This document shows positions 1-7,365 of a stretch of DNA of 16,180 nucleotides, in pieces. The stretch spans positions 1 through 16,180 of the forward strand of contig NZ_SMMD01000912.1 in NCBI RefSeq assembly GCF_009711475.1, read 5' to 3'. The stretch is from Fulvivirga aurantia. Lineage in GTDB: Bacteria > Bacteroidota > Bacteroidia > Cytophagales > Cyclobacteriaceae. Below the pieces are notes generated by a model. The model worked only from the letters and a program-made list of their open reading frames with translations, was not told where the DNA came from and ran no database searches. How positions within the stretch are numbered: the stretch's first letter is position 1; each line of letters begins with the position of its first letter. The position numbers and the translations under genes were made by a program.

Positions 1-215
1 ATAAAAGAACCAGAAACATCCCGATTACAATACTTAAAAATGCAAATAAAGACAGCCATTATGCTCAGGCTGAAGAGTTTTTGCTAAAAGAGTCTGTAAC
101 AAGTGATTTGCTTTCAAGATCGATTACAAATTCGATACGTCTCAAAAGAATGCAGCAAAATGTAGCGATGTTTTACAGTAAAAAGAAATCTCAATTAAGC
201 ACCTGGTTTGGCTGA
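1..215 (+). CDS. 3' end of an unrecognised gene (partial)
   Basis: An open frame enters from the left edge (codons in the phase of base 3) and runs about 70 codons to a TGA at 213-215. The visible C-terminus is basic and probably helical, with stretches such as KDSHYAQAEEFLLKES and IRLKRMQQNVAMFYSKKK, and ends in STWFG. No signal peptide, membrane segment or catalytic motif is visible, and I do not recognise the family. The stop lies only two bases before the stop of the minus-strand protease, the tight tail-to-tail packing usual here, which supports this being a real gene end. The 5' part is outside the window, so function cannot be assigned. Confidence 0.55.
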   Translation, partial: KRTRNIPITILKNANKDSHYAQAEEFLLKESVTSDLLSRSITNSIRLKRMQQNVAMFYSKKKSQLSTWFG

Positions 216-217
216 TT

Positions 218-1450
218 TTAAATTTGGCTCTTTAAACGTATTTTCTTTTTTATTTTCTCGCTACCCCTTTGTATTTCAATCCGTAGCTTTTTGTTTTCCC
301 GTGCGTTTAAAAAATTTGTAACCTGATTTAGATGCATGTTTTTGGCTGAAATGCTATTAATAGAAGTGATAATATCGCCTTGAATGAAGCCCGCTTCATC
401 TCCAACAGAGCCTTTTCTAACTTCTATCACTTCAAATGTGTTTAATCTACTTCCTTTGGCTTTCACAACCAGGCCACTGAGGTTATAGCTAAAATCATCT
501 CTAAAGTCTTTGCCTTTTTTTATATAAATTTTCTCACCAGGAAAATCCATGATTACCTTGAGTCTGCTGAGTATCTCACCACCAATCGATCCATTTCTTT
601 CTACTCCACCATATTTTAGGCTATCTAAAAATGAGTTTGAGGTAGGGAATGTAGCGATAAGATCTTCCCACGCATATTTGCCTAACTGAAATGAGCTTAA
701 CCGAGCAATGTTTCCTTCTAGTTTTCCGGCAAGACCTCTTCCGAGCTCACTCTTAATATGTTTTTCCGGTATAGTTATTTGCTCGTCAGAGTTTTCTTCA
801 AGTAGTAAGCCATGACTTGCTCCCGTATCTATGAGTAGTTTTACCGGTATTTCTCTGCCGTCTTTATATGAAATCATTCCCCTGACGTAGGGCTTCGTAT
901 CCTCTACACTAATGGGTATCTCCTGGTAAGAGCGTTTTTGTCGAAAGTACTGAGGCGTAGTAAGTGTTAGCGTTTTTTGGTCGTAATCTATCTGCACTAT
1001 AAAACGGCTGAATAGTTCATATCCCAAAATGCCGTGTACATCGGTACCTAGATAATTTCGAAGCTCCAGATAATCTTCATTTAGTACCAGCATAGCGTGC
1101 CCTCGGCCTCTTATACCGGGTAGCGTCAATGATACATTATTTGTGACGAAGGCCTCGATTTGTTTTTCTTCACCAATGCCAGATATGAGGTACTTTTTGG
1201 AGTAGTTTAAGCCAAGTATATCACTAAAGGCCCTTTCTGTAAGAATGGCTGTTCTTACGCCTGTATCTATAATAAATTTTAAAGGGATTTGATTGTTGAG
1301 AATAACCGGTACTACAATCAGGTTATTGTATGTCTCAAACGGAATAGAAACCTTTTTTGTGTTACCTGAAATTCTAAACCCTAGCTGCTGGCCAAAAGAA
1401 AATGTGCTTAAGACAAGTAAAAAAAATAGGCCTATTAGGGTTTTCTTCAT
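218..1450 (-). CDS. Secreted retropepsin-like aspartyl protease with C-terminal PDZ domain
   Basis: This 410-residue protein starts at an ATG with a clear signal peptide (residues 1-20, hydrophobic core then SFGQQ), so it should act in the periplasm or on the cell surface. Two aspartyl-protease half-domains are seen: hydrophobic-IIDTG at D62-G64 and LLIDTGAS at D208-S212. This is the duplicated retropepsin-like arrangement in which each lobe supplies one catalytic Asp; the first motif is DTGV rather than the usual DTGA/S. Residues about 325-405 form a PDZ domain with the typical GSVGDEAGFIQGDIITSING-like core (here SINS). Such PDZ-aspartyl proteases are common in Bacteroidota, but their substrates are mostly unknown. 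It is followed tail to tail by the partial gene at 1-215; about 120 bases separate its start from the mini-permease stop. Confidence 0.9.
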   Translation of the reverse strand: MKKTLIGLFFLLVLSTFSFGQQLGFRISGNTKKVSIPFETYNNLIVVPVILNNQIPLKFIIDTGVRTAILTERAFSDILGLNYSKKYLISGIGEEKQIEAFVTNNVSLTLPGIRGRGHAMLVLNEDYLELRNYLGTDVHGILGYELFSRFIVQIDYDQKTLTLTTPQYFRQKRSYQEIPISVEDTKPYVRGMISYKDGREIPVKLLIDTGASHGLLLEENSDEQITIPEKHIKSELGRGLAGKLEGNIARLSSFQLGKYAWEDLIATFPTSNSFLDSLKYGGVERNGSIGGEILSRLKVIMDFPGEKIYIKKGKDFRDDFSYNLSGLVVKAKGSRLNTFEVIEVRKGSVGDEAGFIQGDIITSINSISAKNMHLNQVTNFLNARENKKLRIEIQRGSEKIKKKIRLKSQI

Positions 1451-1571
1451 AGGTGTGCTTAAAAATGTAATAAATTAAAAATTAAGAAATTTTGCAGACA
1501 GAAGTTTAAAACCCGAACATATTTTATTCTGGCGTACTTTATTTAACCCAATTTGGGGGATTTCTTATGTT

Positions 1572-2039
1572 TTATGAAATAGTAGCTCGAGATCGGGAAA
1601 ATATCCTGAGATAAATCAACCAAATGAGTATAACAATAGCTACACTAGGCAAAATTATGAGCCAATAGTTGTTGCTATTTAAGATTAGAGTCATGTTGAT
1701 TAGAATTGGGCCTGAGGCTACGTCTAATATCACTAAACCAAGCAAAGTAGCTATTGATGCCACAATTATAGCTTGGGCCAATAGGTATAGTCTCATATTT
1801 CTTTTGTGTGCTCCAAGTATTTTAAACAGGCCAAACTCTTTCTTATTTAGTATAGGTTGACCGTTACACGAAGTGGCCAGAAGAATAAAGATGGCACAAA
1901 TGGTCCCGAAAATACTTTGGTGGTAAATAGATGATAGCAGCCAGGCATAACCAACCGACAAGCCAACCAGCAATATAAGGGCTGGAAGTAAATGTGCTTT
2001 TAGTTTTCTAAAGGTTAATATTATCGCATGTTTCAGCAT
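1572..2039 (-). CDS. Miniature FtsX/MacB-like four-helix membrane protein
   Basis: This 155-residue protein starts at an ATG (2037-2039). The open frame extends to a TTG at 2069, but the internal ATG gives the N-terminus MLKHAIILTFRKLKAH, which resembles the start of MacB-type ABC permeases (M-L-x-N-x-x-x-x-x-x-R-x-L). About four membrane helices are visible (residues 17-38, 41-57, 83-105, 123-143). The loop NKKEFGLFKILGAHKRN resembles the cytoplasmic coupling segment of FtsX domains (KEIGxRKxLGA). Full-length permeases of this family run to several hundred residues with large periplasmic domains; here the extracellular part is almost absent and no ATPase is adjacent. It may be a remnant or a genuine mini-permease. 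The frame is intact with no internal stop. Assignment to FtsX is inference from these two motifs. Confidence 0.6.
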   Translation of the reverse strand: MLKHAIILTFRKLKAHLLPALILLVGLSVGYAWLLSSIYHQSIFGTICAIFILLATSCNGQPILNKKEFGLFKILGAHKRNMRLYLLAQAIIVASIATLLGLVILDVASGPILINMTLILNSNNYWLIILPSVAIVILIWLIYLRIFSRSRATIS

Positions 2040-2168
2040 ATGCTTATTAAAAGTCAATAAGCATACCAATCACAAAAAAGTCATTTGCAGTGCGATTTAG
2101 GCAGTTTGTAAAGTGCAATTAATGTAAACCGTGCATTTTATTTAACTAAAATGTACAGAACTGAACAC

Positions 2169-2744
2169 TTAAGTTCTCTCTAAATTCTGTGCTCCTCCAT
2201 TGGCATGGATCGTATCAAAGAGATCGAGAATTTCCTGTGGTGAAGATTTATCCTGTAAAATAGTTCGGTGCTTGGCCGATGTAAAGCCACCCGAAGTCAT
2301 GGTGTTGAGTTGTGCTATTAGGTTGGTGTAATATCCCTCTATATTGAGAAGGGCAATTGGCTTTTTAATAAGCTCTAACTGTACCCAGGTCACGATCTCA
2401 GCCAACTCTTCCAAGGTGCCAAAGCCTCCCGGCATCGCAATAAAAGCGTCAGCTAGTTCGGCCATTTTTTGCTTTCTCTCGTGCATAGAAGATACTACAT
2501 GAAGTTGCGTAAGGCCTAAGTGACCAACTTCTCGCTTCATCAAAAAATCCGGAATAACGCCTATTACATCTCCACCATGTTTTAAAACTGAATCTGCAAC
2601 GATGCCCATGAGGCCAATATTACCTCCGCCATAGACCAAAGTTTGATTTCTCTCGGCCATCATTTTACCCAGGTCATGGGCGGCTGCCTCATATTCAGGT
2701 CTATTTCCTTTACTTGAGCCACAAAAGACACAGATATTCTTCAT
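2169..2744 (-). CDS. LOG-family protein (TIGR00730), nucleotide 5'-monophosphate phosphoribohydrolase
   Basis: A 191-residue cytosolic protein with the Rossmann-like LOG fold. The N-terminus ICVFCGSSKG and VYGGGNIGLMG (residues 37-47) form the nucleotide-phosphate site. MHERKQKM supplies the conserved Arg-Lys pair (R90, K91), and PGGFGTLEE (105-113) is the family signature with catalytic Glu. Members of this family hydrolyse the N-glycosidic bond of cytokinin riboside monophosphates or of AMP and other nucleotides, releasing ribose 5-phosphate; in bacteria outside plant associations the natural substrate is usually unknown. Length is normal for the family and the start is an ATG. It is divergently oriented to the RidA-fold gene with 48 bases between start codons, so the two share a compact promoter region. 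Confidence 0.93.
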   Translation of the reverse strand: MKNICVFCGSSKGNRPEYEAAAHDLGKMMAERNQTLVYGGGNIGLMGIVADSVLKHGGDVIGVIPDFLMKREVGHLGLTQLHVVSSMHERKQKMAELADAFIAMPGGFGTLEELAEIVTWVQLELIKKPIALLNIEGYYTNLIAQLNTMTSGGFTSAKHRTILQDKSSPQEILDLFDTIHANGGAQNLERT

Positions 2745-2792
2745 AATTTAGATGTGTTTAGCGTAAGTAAAGCTAGTAATAAATAAACACAA

Positions 2793-3179
2793 ATGGCTAA
2801 AAGAGAAAATATAAGCTCAGGGGCTAAATGGGAAGATGTGGTGGGTTACTCGAGAGCGGTTAGAGTAGGTGATTTAATTGAAATTTCGGGCACAGTAGCA
2901 CTTAAAGATGGCGTATTAGTAGGCGAAGGAGATGCTTACTTACAAACTAAACGCATAATAGAAATTGCCAAAGAAACTCTGAGTAAGGCAGGCGCTCGAT
3001 TAGAAGATGTTATTCGAACCAGAATCTATGTAACAGATATCAGTCAGTGGGAGGCCGTTGGCCGTGCACATGGCGAGATATTTGCTTCAATAAAGCCGGC
3101 AACCTCTATGGTAGAGGTAAGCAGATTAATAGACCCTGGATTTTTAGTTGAGATAGAATTTACGGCTATGCTTCAGTAG
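2793..3179 (+). CDS. RidA-fold protein (YjgF/YER057c/UK114 family) lacking the catalytic Arg
   Basis: A 128-residue protein with the whole-length RidA trimer fold: SGTVALKDGVLVGEGDAYLQTKR, then VIRTRIYVTDI, and a C-terminal VEVSRL-LVEIEFTAM segment. In archetypal RidA enzymes, which hydrolyse reactive 2-aminoacrylate and other enamines/imines, the motif is PARSCVEVARLP with the essential Arg (R105). Here the same place reads PATSMVEVSRL, so Thr104 replaces the Arg, while the Glu at position 120 is kept. By what is known of the Rid subfamilies, loss of this Arg predicts no classical enamine deaminase activity; a ligand-binding or different hydrolytic role is more likely. The start is the ATG at 2793, 48 bases from the divergent LOG start. 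Family assignment is certain; activity is unknown. Confidence 0.92.
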   Translation: MAKRENISSGAKWEDVVGYSRAVRVGDLIEISGTVALKDGVLVGEGDAYLQTKRIIEIAKETLSKAGARLEDVIRTRIYVTDISQWEAVGRAHGEIFASIKPATSMVEVSRLIDPGFLVEIEFTAMLQ

Positions 3180-3285
3180 AACCGTCAATATCGTGCTTGT
3201 TATCGCTTACCTTTTCGTTAGGGATGACCCAAGGGGCTAAAATTGCCAAAACAAACAAGACTAAAACTAAATATAATGCTCCCAT
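3166..3285 (-). CDS. 39-residue single-pass membrane miniprotein
   Basis: An ATG at 3283-3285 opens 39 codons ending at TAG (3166-3168). The protein starts MGALYLVLVLFVLAILAPWV: one strongly hydrophobic helix (residues 3-20) with no charge, followed by a hydrophilic acidic tail (PNEKVSDNKHDIDGSTEA). That order is typical of real small membrane proteins and unlikely by chance in an antisense frame. An exact Bacteroidota -7 element, TATCTTTG on this strand, lies at 3318-3311, placing a transcription start about 20 bases before the ATG. Its last 14 bases overlap the end of the RidA-fold gene. It accounts for most of the gap between 3180 and 3359. Function is unknown; no homologue is recognised. 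Confidence 0.5.
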   Translation of the reverse strand: MGALYLVLVLFVLAILAPWVIPNEKVSDNKHDIDGSTEA

Positions 3286-3310
3286 TGATTTGTTATGATT
3301 AATGTGTGGG

Positions 3311-3318
3311 CAAAGATA
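3311..3318 (-). promoter_or_regulatory. Candidate Bacteroidota -7 promoter element TATCTTTG
   Basis: Read on the minus strand, the octamer TATCTTTG matches the TAnnTTTG consensus of the primary sigma factor of Bacteroidota exactly. It sits 26 bases ahead of the ATG of the 39-codon membrane miniprotein. About 20 bases further upstream there is only TTA where TTG or TTTG is expected, so the -33 element is weak. An eight-base match can arise by chance in AT-rich DNA. Confidence 0.4.
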
Positions 3319-3359
3319 GCAACGTAAGTATATTTTTATAATAAAATCTCGATCAATTA

Positions 3360-4769
3360 ATGAAACCTCTTCTTTTTATCGGTCTGTTATTAGCAAGTGT
3401 CACCCTACAAGCTCAAAAATTGACCAAAGTTTATGCACAGGATAGTTCTGTTTATGCAGTGGGTAAAATAGAAAACGGATTAAAGCAGGGACTTTGGAAA
3501 TACTATAACCGGGATGATATTAAGGTAGAAGAGGGGCTGTATGTAGATAGTAAACGAGACGATGTATGGCGCACATTTTACCCCAACGGTGCTGTAGAGT
3601 CCAGAGTAAGGTTTGAGGAGGGTAAGCCTGTTGAGTACACCAGTTATGCCTCTGCTGGTTATAAATTATTACAAGGCGAGTTTGAGAGTGGGAAAAAATC
3701 CGGTACATGGGTCATGTATTATCCTAATGGGCAAAGGCAGGTCGTTTCTACACTTGAAGATAATCTCAAGCAGGGTGAGGAGAGAAAGTATGATGAATAC
3801 GGCAATTTAGATGAGGTAGCTCAATACAAAAATGACACGCTGCACGGTAAATGGGAGAAATATAATGAACTAAATAGGGTGATTGCCACAGGCACATATG
3901 ATATGGGTGTGAAAGTTGGGATTTGGAAAGAGTTTTATGATTTTGGACAACTCTACAGTATCGGCAAGTATACCAAGGGGAAGGTAGACAGTGTTTGGGT
4001 CGAGTATTTTGAAGACGGTAAAGCAATTGCGCAGCGTGAGTACGACAAAGGCATATCTATCGGTACCTGGAAGTTTTATTATCCCAATGGAAAGCTTGAT
4101 GAACAATTTGGTTTTGACAATGGATTTAAAGAGGGTGAGTATCTGAAAAACTTTGAATCAGGGAAACCGGAAATTCAGGGATTTTATAAGAACGGCTTAA
4201 AAACAGGCAACTGGCGCTACTATAGCAGAGAGGGTTTTATTATTGAAGAGGGGCAATATGCAAATGATAAACAGGTTGGGCAGTGGTTTACCTACTACGA
4301 TGAAGGTCAACTGCGCAGCGTTGGAAGTTTTGTCGATGGGTTAGAAGATGGAAAGTGGGGTCTTTTTCACGTAACAGGGCTGCTCATGCAGGAAGAGGAC
4401 TGGCAGATGGGGAAGTTGTGGAATGTGAGCCCTTATTACAATGTTTATGGAGACACACTATCGGCAGGGGATTTTAAAAATGGTGAAGGCACGAAAATAA
4501 ACTATTACCGATCCGGAAAAATTGAGGTTAAATGTGAGTTTCAAAATGGAGTGCCTCATGGCTCGTGGGTCTACTACTACGATGACGGAGAGATAGCAGA
4601 AAAAGGTCAGTTTGAAAAAGGATTAAGAGAGGGTGACTGGACCTTTTACCATAGCAATGGAAGAAAAGCGTCTACAGGAAAGTTTGAGAAAGGACAAAAA
4701 ACTGGCATTTGGAAATATTACAATCGTAATGGCACCGTGCGAGAAGCAATAGATCATACCGAGAAGTAA
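3360..4769 (+). CDS. Secreted MORN-variant repeat protein (YwqK-like)
   Basis: A 469-residue protein starting at an ATG with a signal peptide (MKPLLFIGLLLASVTLQAQ), so exported. The whole mature part is a tandem array of about 18 units of 22-24 residues following the pattern GxWxxYYxxGxLxxxGxFxxGxxx. Examples are GTWKFYYPNGKLDEQ, GQWFTYYDEGQLRSVG and GSWVYYYDDGEIAEKG. This is the MORN-variant repeat (annotated in databases as toxin-antitoxin YwqK-family antitoxin, a label with little bearing on Bacteroidota proteins). The units should build a long beta-sheet solenoid. Most units keep the Trp/Tyr core; those around residues 80-100 and 335-380 are the most degenerate. The DUF2911 gene follows 31 bases later on the same strand, so the two are probably co-transcribed. 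Molecular function is not established; a structural or adhesive role in the envelope is only a guess. Confidence 0.9.
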   Translation: MKPLLFIGLLLASVTLQAQKLTKVYAQDSSVYAVGKIENGLKQGLWKYYNRDDIKVEEGLYVDSKRDDVWRTFYPNGAVESRVRFEEGKPVEYTSYASAGYKLLQGEFESGKKSGTWVMYYPNGQRQVVSTLEDNLKQGEERKYDEYGNLDEVAQYKNDTLHGKWEKYNELNRVIATGTYDMGVKVGIWKEFYDFGQLYSIGKYTKGKVDSVWVEYFEDGKAIAQREYDKGISIGTWKFYYPNGKLDEQFGFDNGFKEGEYLKNFESGKPEIQGFYKNGLKTGNWRYYSREGFIIEEGQYANDKQVGQWFTYYDEGQLRSVGSFVDGLEDGKWGLFHVTGLLMQEEDWQMGKLWNVSPYYNVYGDTLSAGDFKNGEGTKINYYRSGKIEVKCEFQNGVPHGSWVYYYDDGEIAEKGQFEKGLREGDWTFYHSNGRKASTGKFEKGQKTGIWKYYNRNGTVREAIDHTEK

Positions 4770-4800
4770 CTATCTTACCTCATTTTCAGTTTAAGCATAC

Positions 4801-5352
4801 ATGAAGAAATTTATTGTAATAGTCGGTATTATTATCGCCTTATTAGCGGGAGCATTTGTTGCTTTAAGAATTTACACAAAACAGTTTAGTCCACAAGAAG
4901 AGGCCTCATTTAAAAATGAAGATGTAGACATTGAAGTAAACTACAGCAGGCCATATAAAAAAGATAGAAAGATTTTTGGTGAGCTGGTACCTTATGGGGA
5001 AGTCTGGCGCACTGGCGCAAATGAGGCAACTTCATTTACAACCAATGTGCCTCTTAATATTAAAGGAGAGGTTTTACCAGCAGGATCTTATTCTATTTTT
5101 ACCATACCTGGTGAAGATGTGTGGCAGATAATTTTTAACAGTCAGACTGGTCAGTGGGGAATTGCACTATCGGGAGAAGCTAACTATAATGAAGAAGAAA
5201 ATGTATTAACGGCCGAAGTTGCTTCGGTTGATTCTCCTGACACGTTTGAGCAGTTTACGATTTCTTTTGAGCAAATGGGAGAAGAAATCGAAATGATTTT
5301 AATGTGGGATCAAACACTGGTGGTAGTCCCAATGACTGTGGAGCAAGGTTAA
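4801..5352 (+). CDS. DUF2911 domain protein, membrane-anchored
   Basis: A 183-residue protein with one N-terminal membrane helix (residues 4-24, IVIVGIIIALLAGAFVALRIY), probably an uncleaved anchor with the rest outside the cytoplasm. The body carries the DUF2911 hallmarks: VNYSRPYKKDRKIFGELVPYGEVWRTGANEAT-type core (residues 46-77), then PAGSYSIFTIPGEDVWQIIFN (93-113) and a QWG stretch. The function of DUF2911 is unknown; it is widespread in Bacteroidota. It follows the MORN-variant gene by 31 bases and probably shares its transcript. Its stop TAA overlaps the stop of the convergent cyclase gene, the shared bases being TTAA, with no terminator hairpin between them. Confidence 0.88.
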   Translation: MKKFIVIVGIIIALLAGAFVALRIYTKQFSPQEEASFKNEDVDIEVNYSRPYKKDRKIFGELVPYGEVWRTGANEATSFTTNVPLNIKGEVLPAGSYSIFTIPGEDVWQIIFNSQTGQWGIALSGEANYNEEENVLTAEVASVDSPDTFEQFTISFEQMGEEIEMILMWDQTLVVVPMTVEQG

Positions 5353-7307
5353 CTAATATGGGCCTTCTTTTTCTGACCGGGAAGTCCCATTTTCTTTACC
5401 AATTGATCAAATCTTTTATGACCTCTCAACGGTCGCCACATTGGGCTTTGGTCTAAAAATATCATAGCCCCAATGCGTTCCTCAACACATTTTTCCAGGT
5501 AGTCAAGGGCCTTTTCTGGTTCAGACAACCCCACATAAAGTGTAGCGTAATCTATATTGTAAGAAACATCGGGTTCTTCTTTGGCAGCCTTGTCTAGCTT
5601 GTCAAGGTATTTTAAGGCCTTCTCTTTATTACCCTTTAGGGCATAAGCAAAACCCAATTGCGTGTCATGCTTAATGGCATGTACTGTAGAGGATTCCATA
5701 TTTTTAAATAAAGCTATCGCCTTATCATATGAGCCTTTCATAAGGAGTGCCCAGGCTTTAAATTCGGTTGCCGCCTTAAAGTCAGGGGCGAAAGATAAAA
5801 TTTTGTTATACAAACGAATGGCTTCATCATACTGACCCATGAAGTAGTAAAAATCTGCCAATGTACGGTTCGTGTCAGTTGATAGTGGGTCAATCCTCAG
5901 CGCTTCTTCAATCTCAATAATTCCTAGCTCATACTCACTGTACAACATGTGGTATAGCGCATGCATAATACGTGCATGAGGTGAATTGACATTTATTTCT
6001 TTCGCTTTCAGCACATTTTGTAAGGCACCTTCCCAGTCCCAATCGACAAAAAACTTTACCATAGCCAAGGCTAAAAGGGCTTCTATGTCATCTGAATTTC
6101 GATTTAGCGCATGCACACCATACTCTAAGGCTTTTTGCTTTGAGTCATGCACATTCATAAAACCAGTAATGCCAAGAAATGCATAATCAGAGGCAATTTT
6201 GCCATAAGGCAAGGCAAAATCAGGTTCTTCTTCAATGGCTTTCTTATAGTATTTGATAGCTACCAGTGCATCAGGTGGTGTCCACTTATTGCTTTCATAA
6301 AGCCCTCTTAGATAGTAGTTATAGGCATTTACATTATTCGTAGTTTGTGTAACGATTGATTCGGTCTTTTCTTCAGCCGATAGCTTTTTCCTTAGTTTAT
6401 TAGCTATAACCCGCGAGATCTCATCCTGCACTTCAAAAATATCTTCCAGCGATCGGTCATAAGTTTCTGACCATATATGGTAGCCATCACCTGCATTTAT
6501 GAGCTGTGCGGTAATTCGCACTTTTTTACCTGCTTTTCTCACACTCCCCTCCAGTACCGATTGTACGTTGAGTTTATCAGCAATCTCTCTTATATCTTTA
6601 TTTTGACCTTTAAAAGAGAAACTGGAAGTACGTGAAGTCACTTGTAGACCGTCTACCTTGGTTAGTGCATTTATTAATTCTTCTGTGATGCCATCGCTGA
6701 AGTATTCGTTATCTACATCTGCACTCATGTTTACGAAAGGCATAACGGCCACACTTTTAATGCGCTCTTTAACCTTGCCTTGTAGCAGGTCTCTTCTGGG
6801 TACTACCAAAGAACCATTTGTAATACAATAAACTTCAATGGGTTTTCTCACATTTTTTAGCTCAAAGCTGCCCATCGATCGCGTTTTGATGTTTTTGTGA
6901 TTTTTGATTTCGTCAAAAACCTTGTCTGAGATCATAACACTACCAGGCACAGCAAGTGATTCTATGCGTGAGGCAAGGTTTACTCCATCTCCAAAAATAC
7001 CTTCCCGGTCTTGCACGATGTCTCCCGTGTGTATGCCTATTCTTAGTGGAATTTTTGGCTCTTGGGTAAGCTCCTCCTGAATGGTAATAGCACATAGTGT
7101 AGCTTCAATGGCACTTTCAAAAATACTCAGAGTTCCATCACCATAATATTGAATAATCTCACCATGATTGGACTTTATGGCTTTGGTGAGGACTTGTCTT
7201 TGTCTATCTCGAAAAGTCTGCGCCTTGGTCTCGTCTTCCTGCATAAGCGCAGTGAAGCCGACCATATCGGTAAACATTATTGCCGCTAATTTCCTTGACC
7301 TTTCCAC
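5349..7307 (-). CDS. Class III nucleotide cyclase - TolB-like - TPR protein
   Basis: A cytosolic protein of 652 residues from a GTG at 7305-7307. The frame extends to a TTG at 7346, but the GTG start gives MERSRKLAAIMFTDMVGF, matching the short N-terminus usual in this family. Domains: class III adenylate/guanylate cyclase (about 5-165), a TolB/FlgO-like domain (about 185-310, KSVAVMPFVNMSAD to AGDGYHIWSETYDR), then TPR-type repeats to the C-terminus. The metal-binding Asp residues are seen (D14 in FTDMVGF, D57 in YYGDG), as are the transition-state Asn and Arg (N110, R114 in GVNLASR). The Lys that usually reads the base, in K-x-x-G-D, is replaced by Gln53 (QYYGD). Product nucleotide is therefore uncertain. 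The TPR part probably scaffolds partners. It ends in a four-base overlap with the DUF2911 stop. Confidence 0.88.
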   Translation of the reverse strand: MERSRKLAAIMFTDMVGFTALMQEDETKAQTFRDRQRQVLTKAIKSNHGEIIQYYGDGTLSIFESAIEATLCAITIQEELTQEPKIPLRIGIHTGDIVQDREGIFGDGVNLASRIESLAVPGSVMISDKVFDEIKNHKNIKTRSMGSFELKNVRKPIEVYCITNGSLVVPRRDLLQGKVKERIKSVAVMPFVNMSADVDNEYFSDGITEELINALTKVDGLQVTSRTSSFSFKGQNKDIREIADKLNVQSVLEGSVRKAGKKVRITAQLINAGDGYHIWSETYDRSLEDIFEVQDEISRVIANKLRKKLSAEEKTESIVTQTTNNVNAYNYYLRGLYESNKWTPPDALVAIKYYKKAIEEEPDFALPYGKIASDYAFLGITGFMNVHDSKQKALEYGVHALNRNSDDIEALLALAMVKFFVDWDWEGALQNVLKAKEINVNSPHARIMHALYHMLYSEYELGIIEIEEALRIDPLSTDTNRTLADFYYFMGQYDEAIRLYNKILSFAPDFKAATEFKAWALLMKGSYDKAIALFKNMESSTVHAIKHDTQLGFAYALKGNKEKALKYLDKLDKAAKEEPDVSYNIDYATLYVGLSEPEKALDYLEKCVEERIGAMIFLDQSPMWRPLRGHKRFDQLVKKMGLPGQKKKAHIS

Positions 7308-7353
7308 AACTTTAAAATAGAGAATTTTTACAAGACTCGGTGTCAATTTGTGA

Positions 7354-7361
7354 TACCTTTG
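7354..7361 (+). promoter_or_regulatory. Candidate -7 promoter element TACCTTTG, possibly leaderless
   Basis: TACCTTTG matches TAnnTTTG exactly and ends only four bases before the ATG of the cupin gene. If used, transcription would begin at or within a few bases of the start codon, giving a leaderless mRNA. No TTG/TTTG is found at the expected -33 distance, so the evidence is partial. Confidence 0.35.
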
Positions 7362-7365
7362 TCAT

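Noticed and set aside
1293..1478. 61-codon plus-strand open frame inside the aspartyl protease gene
   Set aside because: It is antisense to a well-supported signal peptide and protease lobe, and its product has no recognisable features.
1545..1562. CCCAA-T-TTGGG dyad downstream of the mini-permease gene
   Set aside because: Five-base arms with no proper U-tract; too weak to call a terminator.
3766..4106. Overlapping minus-strand open frames within the MORN-variant gene
   Set aside because: The repeat composition of the real gene opens antisense frames by chance; products are His/Pro/Cys-rich without domain features.
3360..4769. Antitoxin of a toxin-antitoxin system, as YwqK-like proteins are often labelled
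   Set aside because: The protein has a signal peptide and about 18 repeats, and no toxin gene is next to it; the label does not fit.
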